64,000 nucleotides of DNA from Pseudomonas taetrolens (GTDB taxonomy: Bacteria; Pseudomonadota; Gammaproteobacteria; Pseudomonadales; Pseudomonadaceae): positions 4,044,001 through 4,108,000 of the forward strand of contig NZ_LS483370.1 in NCBI RefSeq assembly GCF_900475285.1. Direction: 5' to 3'. Shown here in pieces: positions 49,701 to 55,880 of the stretch (its first letter is position 1; each line of letters opens with the position of its first letter). The position numbers and the translations under genes are program-made. A model generated the notes under the pieces. That model did no database searches. It saw nothing but the letters and a program-made list of their open reading frames with translations, and was not told the origin of the DNA.

Positions 49701-50190
49701 GCTTAGAGAATAAATCAACGTCCGTTACGGCTGGCTTAATGTCACTTCTTATCAACCGCTCAATATCCATTGCTACTGAGGCGGAGATAGGTTGATTTGT
49801 GACAATGGAAAAGTTGCCCTCAAACTTTACTGCCTTTAATAACCCGGCGAGTTTTCCGAGCACACTACTCAACGGCTTGGTTTTGGCTCGACGTGTGAGC
49901 AATCGCGACCACGTCCAGTTCTCTTCAGGGTGCGATGCAGAATGCTTGAGTTGTAAATAACTATGGCTCAAGCCTTTCGGCGTTTGACGTATCAATACAA
50001 TGTCAGCAGCTTGCCCATGCTCACCCAACTGAGCATGAATTTCATCCCGGGGCAGGCCCTCCACCTTAATTCCTGCTACGTCCTCTTTGGCGTCGAGTAA
50101 ACGCAGCATTTCACGAGTGGCCCAAAGGGTATGAAAGTCATCACCAGCATTCGACGCAACAGCGCCCAAAAAACTTTCCTTGTCTTCCAA
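43753..50190 (-). CDS. Giant Avs-like STAND ATPase with N-terminal Cap4-type nuclease (putative anti-phage protein)
   Basis: About 2,145 residues. Numbering from the longer frame start at 50214, residues 25-110 resemble the Cap4/DUF4297 DNA endonuclease (DDFHTLWA, acidic VEGLPRDE, QLK at 88-90, NWTWSRLL). A STAND ATPase follows: Walker A GGGCGKTT (300-307) and Walker B LLVLCFDAVD (395-404). The remaining 1,500 residues are mainly helical repeats with a C-terminal region richer in Trp and Tyr. Avs proteins use such a repeat region to sense phage proteins and then activate the nuclease. No ATG is available: TTG at 50190 has AGAGG five bases before it, and TTG at 50214 lies further upstream. The sub-type is not settled. 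Confidence 0.8.
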   Translation of the reverse strand: MEDKESFLGAVASNAGDDFHTLWATREMLRLLDAKEDVAGIKVEGLPRDEIHAQLGEHGQAADIVLIRQTPKGLSHSYLQLKHSASHPEENWTWSRLLTRRAKTKPLSSVLGKLAGLLKAVKFEGNFSIVTNQPISASVAMDIERLIRSDIKPAVTDVDLFSKLKKGLGLTSRQVVTFLKAWDLTGFASASRLMMESEVIQRLASMADADARDDSNLLQKRVATLMLPESTNDPAVTKERLLVWLGVGNREMLFPAECQIEPARPYVRREVINLIGEKLKGFQQKPLRLHAGGGCGKTTLICELPSVLPAGSELFTYDSYGGGLFLTSDQKRHLPEHAFTQLGNELAARLRTPMVIRRQGSVEVFEAFRSRVKVAAGLLKLRSADALLVLCFDAVDNARTGSRHWRESCFLDVLSQASGWPANVRIVVSCRTARRDEVGDKRFYDDFEIPSFDVNEVRQLVALWQPEWNFELATTFENLTGGNPRRLVYAIEGLPIDGEARALARLMPKAEGINPLFEQRVSEAGKHLGNADKVWRVLDALSRLPRPVPGRILSALAELAPADINDIAADVGGIVEHKEGWSFHDEDFEAFVIERPGSGGEELLERAADLLLETQLTDRYAAISVAEVLAAAKRLDALYALVTQVQKPSNVLNSLEAQFIWSRQLSLAIRCCRAAADITNACSLLIASAGAIQRTKLLEDLTVENLDLSVLFAAEEANRLVMVGQRHRNKRPSLRIELARQVALSHPETAKAHLRWWDAHLSELHDSDSSKGFKPKACDIAAEYQVYAALLNESDALDRLLLWGPKSVLHPVFNILAGRAAGVNPQALLDVIDVRAWPPLGLAPLMAAALIAGAKITNPVMRNGLARLAQATHARWHSPIESGLSNSPLLAWQEATLLICERAIVYEDLKPQVTQILDRAMPKPEMKETYHLYRLRSAGACHARAYTLREFISGVVVPIPEWLPPRRIVPPSTKRSPTLRQEKSPEQSWNETLAETVTAFTRYVEAARVTLASVLADPASAWPALAKTLSISRSYDPFLRRDPDPVTILVRNHLVHAGIGGNNLASLIPEARELLRNWSAESIACAQDLASTLGLLPHTHDSVLELLTAVAREIETDPLPASERVRLFSVSARIALPLDVGLAEWLFEKAVEASCAVDLEARSALAAAGAIAHTGLNGSFAERASFAARLGDAAGAVAESLGIHYEFAWIDVIGWMTAANLPMGLATAALWHDRGITSFDHSLPKVIATGTALTLAQRVALATLASDISVELNDTVDSNSMLPAWVIDLALTEQLRDGKIDGFLSSFETLKGCAGNDASEVISAAKVNRDIFLKWREKEAQEQRLLDEELEVESEGEGLTVLGTADEIRAALKEEMDKRGPDVDKFCQVAERLGSLSLRVPFLDIGLEFGRHEADLGEAVPQILQSWSNYPPVTVWMRERFPSYIAGALRNFFLWRDDTSVIEAALSATGLDSSAQADVLLSGIEQLRERISADLLYTLTGMIAARTPVESRSDLFDALLRRIEDGVSHRPRVPLSNITPPDDIAESIARSLFAAMGDIDRRVRWRACHAALVLLRGQDLAWEKLILCLDSSSEHVFAGVPFYRYAALEQLMMVLLRATVENVQEISRFTSLILSVIRHEPHVIVRELGRSVLLEIDRSGLWNPTSADRIFVEQLNRSQFSPSAGSNQYTPRMKIERDRQRKYSFDSIDAIPYWYQPVARMFDIPLDVFLDRLELYIHDKWGYEETSTHWVNEPRRSRLDALHKLTSRRHGDQPTVERLSYHIEWHSMMCVVGELICERPLVERPQYENEFEEWLRGHLLTFSPRWLSDYRSIPPLEPRFWGCEPSELKCLEQHDGETKGQAWGRSLSTEVFDAEINASDDLVVAANFELRWGDATHRVYIHSALVSPQTAHALAQALANTRDHMDFALPDERYHENIDVPDFQLEAWLQPFDSAPCGDKFDERRGAYSGIPLGLVGAADDGGLLFDIERSSWCSAKGEVLVKVAGWGHEEGEGGYGWRATASKEFTTNLLKKTDRSLIFLVQIARQVRSDDIDRNKPKWLMYIFDVEGRLTCVERDRRSYGSALVRREGLEHSVDTLGRWMLHQCSELKRQCDMADEKECAKLSLELEKLCAAFKLRRHLDLER

Positions 50191-50395
50191 ATTAACCTCT
50201 GATTGTCTCAGCAATATTCACTCATTCTAGAACGATAATACCCATCAAGACAGGTGTCCTCTGAGGCAAAGACAAGTAAATTGACGGCGAAAACCTCTAC
50301 GTGGCAGGCAGCGTTTAATGACCGAAAATTCAGCCTGAGGCACCAATCCATGACTTCTACCAGATCCCAGGCAATACATTTTGTAGGATTTACTA
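50191..50395. promoter_or_regulatory. Shared divergent promoter region of the Avs-like and KAP genes
   Basis: 205 bases separate the two divergent starts, so both promoters must lie here or nearby. I could not pick convincing -35/-10 pairs. The KAP gene has only a weak ribosome site (AGGATTTACTA) before its ATG. Confidence 0.4.
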
Positions 50396-52240
50396 ATGAA
50401 TAAAAACGAAGCAGCCATATTTTTAGACTACTACCTTGACAAGCAAACTGAATCAGAATTTGCGGTAATGCTAGATGGCCCCTGGGGAGCAGGAAAAACT
50501 CATTTCATCAAGAAGTATTTGCTGGATCGTGCATCACACACTGAAAACCCAGGTAAGCGAATTCATCTTTACGCTAGCCTCTATGGCATCACCTCCCCGA
50601 CTGAAATCACTGACCAATTTTTCGCCCAAGCGCATCCCATACTCAATTCAAAAGCGTCTCGACTCTTTGGTTCCATTGCTTCAAAAGCGTTGAATGGCTT
50701 GGTAGGGACAGATGTGAACTCAAATACTGAAAACCGCGCTGCCCTTCAGGAGATGGTTTTGAAGCTGGAGGGGGAAATTCTGATTTTCGATGACCTCGAA
50801 AGATGCTCAATGCCCATAGGCGATGTTTTGGGGTTCATAAATACATTCGTAGAGCACGAAAACCTTAAAGTTATAATTTTGGCTAACGAATCCGACATAC
50901 CTAACGGTCAAAAAATCACATACAACAAACAAAAAGAGAAGCTAATCGGGAAAACCATCCAAGTAAAGTCCGACCCAAACGAAGTCATAGAAAAATTCAT
51001 AACCTGCCTAAAAACACCCTCAATAAAGCACACCATCACGAGCCACAAAAATACCGTACTGAGCACTTTCTTGGCTTCTGGAAAACACAATTATCGCAAT
51101 CTAAGGGCCGTACTTTCAGAATATGAAAGACTAGTTAACTCCCTGGACCCTCGCCTTCAAGAATCGCCTGAGGGTATGAAACAACTATTGCTATACATGA
51201 TCGCAACAGGACATGAATATCGTAGCGGAGAACTTGACGCAAAAACCATGCACTTACTCCCCACCTCTCTACACTACATAGCAAGGAGAAATAACAGCCC
51301 GACCAAATCACAAGAAGTAGAAGCTTTTGAGAAGCTAAAAAACAAGTACACCGATGTAAAATGGATCGACCCCATAATCGCTCCAACCTACTTAGCAGAT
51401 ATATACCAGTCAGGACTAATAAGCATTGAGGCCATAAATAATGCACTATCCCAGCACCCAGTAATCGTCGGATACGCCCAAGCGCCTGCATGGAGACAAT
51501 TATGGAGTTGGACAGACCTACCTAAAGAGCAATATGTCGCCGCCAAGAGCCAGATACTAGCTCAGCTTTCTAATCACGAATTAACTATCCCAGGTATTAT
51601 TTTACACGTAGCAGGCTCTATATTAACACTCAAACAGTTTGACGACAGAGTGTTAGGCTCACGCGTAAACATCGTAACTTACTTTAAAAATTATCTTGAA
51701 GAACTACTACAAGAGAAGGTGCTTTCTCCAGACAGTAAAGCTTTTGGACATGGGGGACTCGGATACGGAGGACTTGGCTTCGGAGCCCACGACTCTGAGG
51801 AGTTTAAATCTATTTACAAACTAGTAGAGCATGCCACAAAGCTTGCTTGCGCCCAGAAAATGAAAGAAATATCACAGACCTACACTCAACGTTTGAAAAG
51901 TGATTCAGACGCTTACGACTCACTTCATGAATATGGCTTCGAGAATGAAAATTATGCCGGAATAGCATTCCTTCACAATGTAAATACAGCAGAGTTCGCC
52001 AAATTATTAATTATTGACTCATGCCCAAATGACAAACTACTAGCAAGCTTGACTCGACGATACGAGGGGGAGCATCATCACTCTCATCGCCTTAGCGAAG
52101 AGTACCCATGGCTCGATATAGTCAAAAATGAATTAAAAGAACTAATAAGACTAGAAACCCCCCCGCACAAGCAGCTGTTAACCATGCGAATCGACTACCA
52201 CTTTGAACTTATAGAGAAAGAAATTCGACCTAGCAATTGA
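50396..52240 (+). CDS. KAP-type P-loop ATPase (putative defence partner)
   Basis: 614 residues. Walker A DGPWGAGKTH (residues 27-36) and Walker B EILIFDDLERC (127-137) with the surrounding SLYGITSPTEI pattern fit the KAP/P-loop fold family. No membrane segment is obvious, unlike classical KAP ATPases. A glycine-rich repeat GHGGLGYGGLGFGAHD lies near residue 450. Codon use is AT-rich, unlike the chromosome. It is divergent from the Avs-like gene and probably belongs to the same cargo module, but a joint function is an inference. Confidence 0.8.
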   Translation: MNKNEAAIFLDYYLDKQTESEFAVMLDGPWGAGKTHFIKKYLLDRASHTENPGKRIHLYASLYGITSPTEITDQFFAQAHPILNSKASRLFGSIASKALNGLVGTDVNSNTENRAALQEMVLKLEGEILIFDDLERCSMPIGDVLGFINTFVEHENLKVIILANESDIPNGQKITYNKQKEKLIGKTIQVKSDPNEVIEKFITCLKTPSIKHTITSHKNTVLSTFLASGKHNYRNLRAVLSEYERLVNSLDPRLQESPEGMKQLLLYMIATGHEYRSGELDAKTMHLLPTSLHYIARRNNSPTKSQEVEAFEKLKNKYTDVKWIDPIIAPTYLADIYQSGLISIEAINNALSQHPVIVGYAQAPAWRQLWSWTDLPKEQYVAAKSQILAQLSNHELTIPGIILHVAGSILTLKQFDDRVLGSRVNIVTYFKNYLEELLQEKVLSPDSKAFGHGGLGYGGLGFGAHDSEEFKSIYKLVEHATKLACAQKMKEISQTYTQRLKSDSDAYDSLHEYGFENENYAGIAFLHNVNTAEFAKLLIIDSCPNDKLLASLTRRYEGEHHHSHRLSEEYPWLDIVKNELKELIRLETPPHKQLLTMRIDYHFELIEKEIRPSN

Positions 52241-52262
52241 CTTACAATAAACATACCTGTTC

Positions 52263-52282
52263 AAGTGGCCTTCTGGCCACTT
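52263..52282 (+). terminator. Hairpin after the KAP gene
   Basis: AAGTGGCC-TTCT-GGCCACTT is a perfect 8-bp stem 22 bases past the stop, followed by CCCC rather than T residues. Confidence 0.45.
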
Positions 52283-52438
52283 CCCCTGCTAAATCATAAG
52301 CTCAGCTTATCCAACAACCCTGCTTGATAGTTAACAGCCCATGACTAACATGTACGCAACAATCAACAGTCTAGCAACACCAGCATACGAGCGTAATATA
52401 CAACGGCCTTACTCGATAAAAGTGATACAAATTAATAA

Positions 52439-52669
52439 CCTTACACGACCGTAACACCAGCAACACCTGCCCCCCACCCCCAAGCAACGACTCCTCCCGC
52501 GATAGAGGTACAGGTACTTCATTTCTTCGTCACTTCCAAAATACTCCCCCCACCCGATAAAACTGCTTCGTCCGGTGCTACCCTGTCGGTTGAGTCTGAG
52601 CGTGAGAGCAATGTCGTAGTCATTACCAAAGTCAAACACTTGCAACAGGCGCTGCAGAGGTTTAAGTAA
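52439..52669 (+). pseudogene. Open frame without a start, possibly a gene remnant
   Basis: 76 codons are open to TAA at 52667-52669. The last 30 (SVESERESNVVVITKVKHLQ and on) look protein-like. There is no ATG, GTG or TTG near its head, and a 37-codon ATG frame (52340-52453) enters from another phase, consistent with a frameshifted small gene. Weak evidence. Confidence 0.25.
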
Positions 52670-52779
52670 GTACCTATATTCAAACTATCAGAACCTAAGA
52701 CATCTATGTATGTCACCACCAGTCAGAATAGTTCTCCTGTTAAAAAGACTGCTGGGGCCCCTAAGTATTTTCCACGGGT

Positions 52780-53022
52780 ACGGGGCAGGAAACCCGCGGA
52801 AGAACGTTAGTGGGAGGGTTCACAACTTAGTTAACAGGTGAACTAGGTTAACTACAGTTCACCTGTGCATTTGCCCTACCATTTATGCAGCATGCCAGCA
52901 CCTTTACCAATACGGTAACGAAGCCCCCTTTTCTTCAGCCCACCCTTTCAATTTCAACGATTGAAATTTCAATAAGATGGGGGGCCTGACGCTAAAAAAT
53001 TCCCGCGGGTTTCCTGCCCCGT
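52780..53022. repeat. Nested inverted repeats near the right end of the island
   Basis: The outer arms are ACGGGGCAGGAAACCCGCGG (52780-52799) and its exact 20-base complement (53003-53022). Inside lie ACAGGTGAACT (52834-52844) with its complement (52856-52866), and TTTCAAT/ATTGAAA (about 52947-52967). The region has no supported gene. It could be an origin, a structured RNA or a transfer/packaging site. Confidence 0.7.
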
Positions 53023-53145
53023 GTGACGAGAAATCTCTCAGGGTCCCCAGCGTGATTTCCTATCACCGAAAGGCGGAGCCAGCGAAAATTGCTTGGTAGG
53101 CTGGAGCGCAAAGCGTCTGCCCACAACACTTGGATGCTGACTTTA

Positions 53146-53285
53146 GCGTTACACGCACGGGCAGCGTTACATCCGATGTACGCGATGCCGCTCAACTGTG
53201 TAACAGCCGTTAAAGCCAATGAAACCGGGTACTTGGTTAAGGGCGTTACACTCGTAACACCGGTTACACCCGTTTTTGAGGGGGG
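53146..53285. repeat. Right iteron cluster (GCGTTACAC repeats)
   Basis: GCGTTACAC (53146), GCGTTACAT (53164), inverse GTGTAAC (53198), GCGTTACAC (53243), then TCGTAACACCGGTTACACCC. The 53243-53285 part is an inverted copy of 36596-36636 at the other end of the island. Confidence 0.75.
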
Positions 53286-53459
53286 CTGGGTGTGTGCTCT
53301 GATGCTGCCTTTACAAATTGGACCTCCATCATACTGTTGACCTTTAGTGAATCAACATGATCGACGTGAGTACCAATCACCAGGTGGTGAGGACAGCTGA
53401 TATGCAATACCACTGGCTCGAGGTAGATTGACTACCTGACAACACGGCGGGAGAACATC

Positions 53460-53681
53460 ATGGAAGACACCCCTTTGCTTGTGTCATTACTCAAGCGCAT
53501 GAATGAAAACCAACTGGCATTGGGGGCAGCTATCGAGGAGCTGTCTAACTGGGTTGAACAAAGAGGATCTACAGAAGTGGCGCAGAACATACGTGGGGCA
53601 CTGGACACTCTGGATGGGAATGAAGGATTCATCACCCTTGCCCTCGCCTCACTGGCGGCTGAAGGTCGGACAAAGAAGTAA
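53460..53681 (+). CDS. Small island protein of unknown function
   Basis: 73 residues, MEDTPLLVSLLKRMNENQLA, with GGGAG about nine bases upstream. It is helical and acidic and ends EGRTKK. It is the last intact gene before the right attachment site. No function known to me. Confidence 0.65.
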   Translation: MEDTPLLVSLLKRMNENQLALGAAIEELSNWVEQRGSTEVAQNIRGALDTLDGNEGFITLALASLAAEGRTKK

Positions 53682-53844
53682 CTACCCTGCCAAATGGCAA
53701 TACACCACCAACCATCTGATGGTGCTTTACCTAGAGGGATACCTCGATATCAGTGGGCAGGAACATGCAGCGTGTATCCCCACATGTATCCCCAACAAAA
53801 TCACATCTACCAAAGACCAATGATTTCAGGCGCTCCAGCCTTTA

Positions 53845-53990
53845 GTTCAAATGACCCCGGCCCACCAAATAGCTCTCCAGACCTGTCCCAGACAGTCTGC
53901 GAAACACCCAAGAAGCCCGCCCCGTGCGGGCTTTCTTGTTTCTGGCTATCCGTCCCTGTCTTCCCCTATACCTTCCCGCTGTGTATCCCC
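53845..53990 (+). repeat. Right attachment site (attR) and repeat of the element start
   Basis: GTTCAAAT..CCCCGGCCCACCAAATAG mimics the tmRNA 3' end, then 120 bases match 35178-35300 with about six differences, including the terminator hairpin. The second half belongs to the start of another copy of the element family. Confidence 0.9.
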
Positions 53991-54005
53991 CCTGAACATC
54001 ACGAG

Positions 54006-54204
54006 TCGTATCCTGTGTGCTCGCCACTGCCAACCCTGCTCGCACTCGCAATATGCGCCGACAGGCTCAAGAGTGCGGCCGCAACGGCTGAACCAGCTAC
54101 CGCGCTGGCCTGACGGCACGGCGACCACAGCAGCCTGTGTCTGCCTCAACGCATGGCTGAATGAGCGTGGCGGCGCCGGTAACGATGAAGGGAGGCGTAT
54201 CTGA
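54006..54204 (+). pseudogene. Deleted fragment of a Toprim/DUF927 primase gene
   Basis: Segments match the intact primase gene in order but with large gaps: about 54006-54030 to 40410-40440, 54058-54075 to about 41200, and 54088-54200 to about 41590-41716. The last is nearly identical (GGCACGGCGACCACAGCAGC; the intact gene has GGCACTGCGACCACAGCAGC). The sequence is not a functional gene. Confidence 0.8.
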
Positions 54205-54284
54205 AAGATGTGCTAACGCGGCTGCCGATGCAGCGGGCCAGTGAGATTGGGCAATTGCTACCGCATCAATGGATGCTGACCTGA
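54198..54284 (+). pseudogene. C-terminal scrap of an IS66-type transposase
   Basis: 28 codons, YLKDVLTRLPMQRASEIGQL and so on to HQWMLT-stop, look like the last residues of an IS66 family transposase. No start, terminal repeat or other IS part is visible. Confidence 0.55.
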
Positions 54285-54338
54285 TGGGTTATGAATCGCT
54301 CCGAAGCCGAAGCTTAGGAGCGATTCACGATTAAAGCC

Positions 54339-54776
54339 CTAGCCGGGCAGGCTCAGGTGTAGCAACGGGAAGGGGCGGCCCTCGCCATCCAGCGGGGAAC
54401 GACCTGTTTGAACAAACCCGTAATGTAAATAGAACCCTACCGCTTCGGGGTTCTGCTCATTCACGTCAACACTCATCTGATTGCGAGAGCTGCGGGCATG
54501 ATTCAACAGCGCACGGCCAATACCTGTCCCTCGCAGGTCTGGCTCGATGAAGAGCATCTCTACGTGGTTTTCATTGAGCCCGATAAAGCCTGTCGGGTAG
54601 TCCTCGGTATTTACCGCAACCCATAATTCAACAGCGGGTAGGTAGATATCGCGGAGCTGAGGAAGCAATGCCTCAATATCGGACTTTTGCAGGAAGTGAT
54701 GTGTGGCGCGAACAGAGCGCAGCCAAATGTTGAGCAGTTGCGGGTGGTCGGCATTAGTCGCCTGACGAATGATCAT
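54339..54776 (-). CDS. GNAT-family acetyltransferase
   Basis: 145 residues, MIIRQATNADHPQLLNIWLR. The acetyl-CoA motif is IEPDLRGTGIGRALLNHA, followed by VNEQNPEAVGFYLHYGFVQTGR, a pattern like E. coli YjaB. The substrate is unknown. It lies between element remnants, so it may be cargo of the second element. Confidence 0.85.
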   Translation of the reverse strand: MIIRQATNADHPQLLNIWLRSVRATHHFLQKSDIEALLPQLRDIYLPAVELWVAVNTEDYPTGFIGLNENHVEMLFIEPDLRGTGIGRALLNHARSSRNQMSVDVNEQNPEAVGFYLHYGFVQTGRSPLDGEGRPFPLLHLSLPG

Positions 54777-55163
54777 AGAATCATCCTTTACACTGGATAT
54801 CGGAAATGAGGCGCGCTTGAAGATAGCGACCGTATAAGTGTCGGCAACGTGTATGACCGCTTCGCGAGTTAACGCCTGGGCGGTTCACGGCAGAGGTAGC
54901 CGGAAAGGAGGGATGGAGGACGATACTGACAGGTGTTCGCAGGGTCAATAAAAATGACGATCGGGTCGGTAGGGATCTGTTGCGCCACGCTAGAAGCGGG
55001 TCATGCCGTCGTCAGGAGCATACGGTGACTGACCATGACGCTTACAGGCACATTCGGCAAAAGTCCTCAGTGCCGAGTAATTGATCTTGCCAGCAGGAAC
55101 CACTGCGTATCCCTTCTAACGTTCCTATAGGAAAAATCCAATGAATACAGGTACAAGTGAGCC
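54777..55163. other. Intergenic DNA upstream of the GNAT gene
   Basis: About 390 bases without a supported gene; presumably the rest of the decayed second element plus the GNAT promoter. Confidence 0.4.
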
Positions 55164-55188
55164 TGGTTCAAATGCCCCCGCCCCAACA
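55164..55188 (+). repeat. Third, degenerate copy of the tmRNA 3' end
   Basis: GGTTCAAATGCCCCCGCCCC then AACAA mirrors the tmRNA end (GGTTCAAATCCCCCCGGCTC then CACCA) with few differences. It marks the probable original chromosome junction. Confidence 0.7.
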
Positions 55189-55217
55189 AAAAAAGACGTC
55201 ACCCGGACGTCTTTTTT
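55187..55217 (+). terminator. Strong terminator, probably the original ssrA terminator
   Basis: A-rich and T-rich arms form AAAAAAAGACGTC-ACCCG-GACGTCTTTTTTT, a 13-bp stem ending in seven T residues, directly after the third tmRNA-like end. Confidence 0.85.
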
Positions 55218-55293
55218 TGTACCTCAAACCCAATAACGATCATAAAGCCAGGCGCAGCAGTTCAACCACCCACCGCGCCAACCCCATCCCCCC

Positions 55294-55533
55294 TCATCGA
55301 AGCGGAGAATTCACCCAGCGCTCGGCTGCTTCTTGCGCGCCTTTTACCGCTTGTTCATAACTCTCCCAATGATCGCCCTCGACGTAGGCCGGGCGGGCAA
55401 CGGTGTCTGGCATGGTTAACCTGGCCCCTACAGGGATATCAAGCGGTGGGCTCCAACTGAATCCGATCATTACGGTGACACCACTTTTCGTCACGTATTT
55501 AACGGGATGATTTTTATCAATACGTTCTGACAT
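55294..55533 (-). CDS. Small conserved-looking protein of unknown function
   Basis: 79 residues, MSERIDKNHPVKYVTKSGVT. It looks globular (alternating strands, then a helix, EQAVKGAQEAAERWV). GAGCGAC precedes the ATG. No family recognised. It is the first gene after the island region. Confidence 0.7.
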   Translation of the reverse strand: MSERIDKNHPVKYVTKSGVTVMIGFSWSPPLDIPVGARLTMPDTVARPAYVEGDHWESYEQAVKGAQEAAERWVNSPLR

Positions 55534-55594
55534 ATGTCGCTCCTCGTTCCGGCGCTGCGTTAAGCGCCGGACGTTGATTGGGTGAATTGCCCCG

Positions 55595-55756
55595 TCAATG
55601 ACTGGTCATACCGGCCATGTGCATCAGTCCGCGAATGCCACTGGCCACAATGCCGAGTGTAGCTACGCTGGCAAGCCAGATAGCGATCAGCCAAAACACT
55701 CGCTTGTACCAAGATTCTGTCTGATTTCGAGTCTGTGACACTTCAGAGCGTTCCAT
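55595..55756 (-). CDS. DUF2474-type small membrane protein of the bd oxidase operon
   Basis: 53 residues, MERSEVSQTRNQTESWYKRV, one membrane segment (FWLIAIWLASVATLGIVASG). It fits the DUF2474 pattern (W-x-KR, then IW-x-xSV) found after cioB/cydB genes, where such small proteins probably stabilise the oxidase. It overlaps the preceding tiny gene by 14 bases. Confidence 0.75.
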   Translation of the reverse strand: MERSEVSQTRNQTESWYKRVFWLIAIWLASVATLGIVASGIRGLMHMAGMTSH

Positions 55757-55880
55757 GGGCAAACTCCATTGTCAGGGCCGTGGCGGCGGCCAGCATGACC
55801 AGTGCCGTGCAAAACAGCAGGCTTAGCTGCGCCACCTGTTTGTAAAACGGCATTGTTTTTTCAACGTTAATGGTAGCCAT
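55743..55880 (-). CDS. 45-residue membrane protein overlapping cioB
   Basis: MATINVEKTMPFYKQVAQLS, then a membrane helix (LLFCTALVMLAAATALTM). The ATG overlaps the last codons of cioB by 14 bases and the end overlaps the DUF2474 gene, so it is packed into the operon. It may be a CydX-like accessory subunit, but no family is recognised. Confidence 0.55.
   Translation of the reverse strand: MATINVEKTMPFYKQVAQLSLLFCTALVMLAAATALTMEFAHGTL

Larger units (their letters stand above)
35165..53990. mobile_element. P4-satellite-like integrative genomic island in ssrA, with anti-phage type cargo
   Basis: The element is bounded by near-identical direct repeats of the ssrA 3' end (35155-35300 and 53845-53990) and starts with a tyrosine integrase. 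It then carries, in order, a left iteron cluster, an unknown gene, an AlpA regulator, an antisense-RNA immunity region, small genes, a Toprim/DUF927 primase-helicase, a coiled-coil protein, a giant Avs-like ATPase, a KAP ATPase, palindromic and iteron-rich DNA and a 73-residue protein. This layout resembles P4-type satellites, which replicate autonomously but lack structural genes. No capsid, terminase or conjugation genes are present. The cargo region is visibly more AT-rich than the flanks. Confidence 0.9.
53991..55188. mobile_element. Remnant of a second, related element in tandem
   Basis: The stretch begins with the element-start repeat at 53868, contains pieces of the primase gene and an IS66 scrap, carries a GNAT gene, and ends in a third degenerate tmRNA-like end (55164-55188). 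It lacks an integrase, so it has decayed. Confidence 0.65.

Noticed and set aside
53089..53340. 83-codon frame over the right iterons
   Set aside because: It is made mostly of the repeated GTTACAC sequence and has no start signal; repeats explain it.
34786..55217. The island as an integrative conjugative element or full prophage
   Set aside because: There are no relaxase, type IV secretion, capsid, portal or terminase genes; the gene set fits a P4-like satellite.
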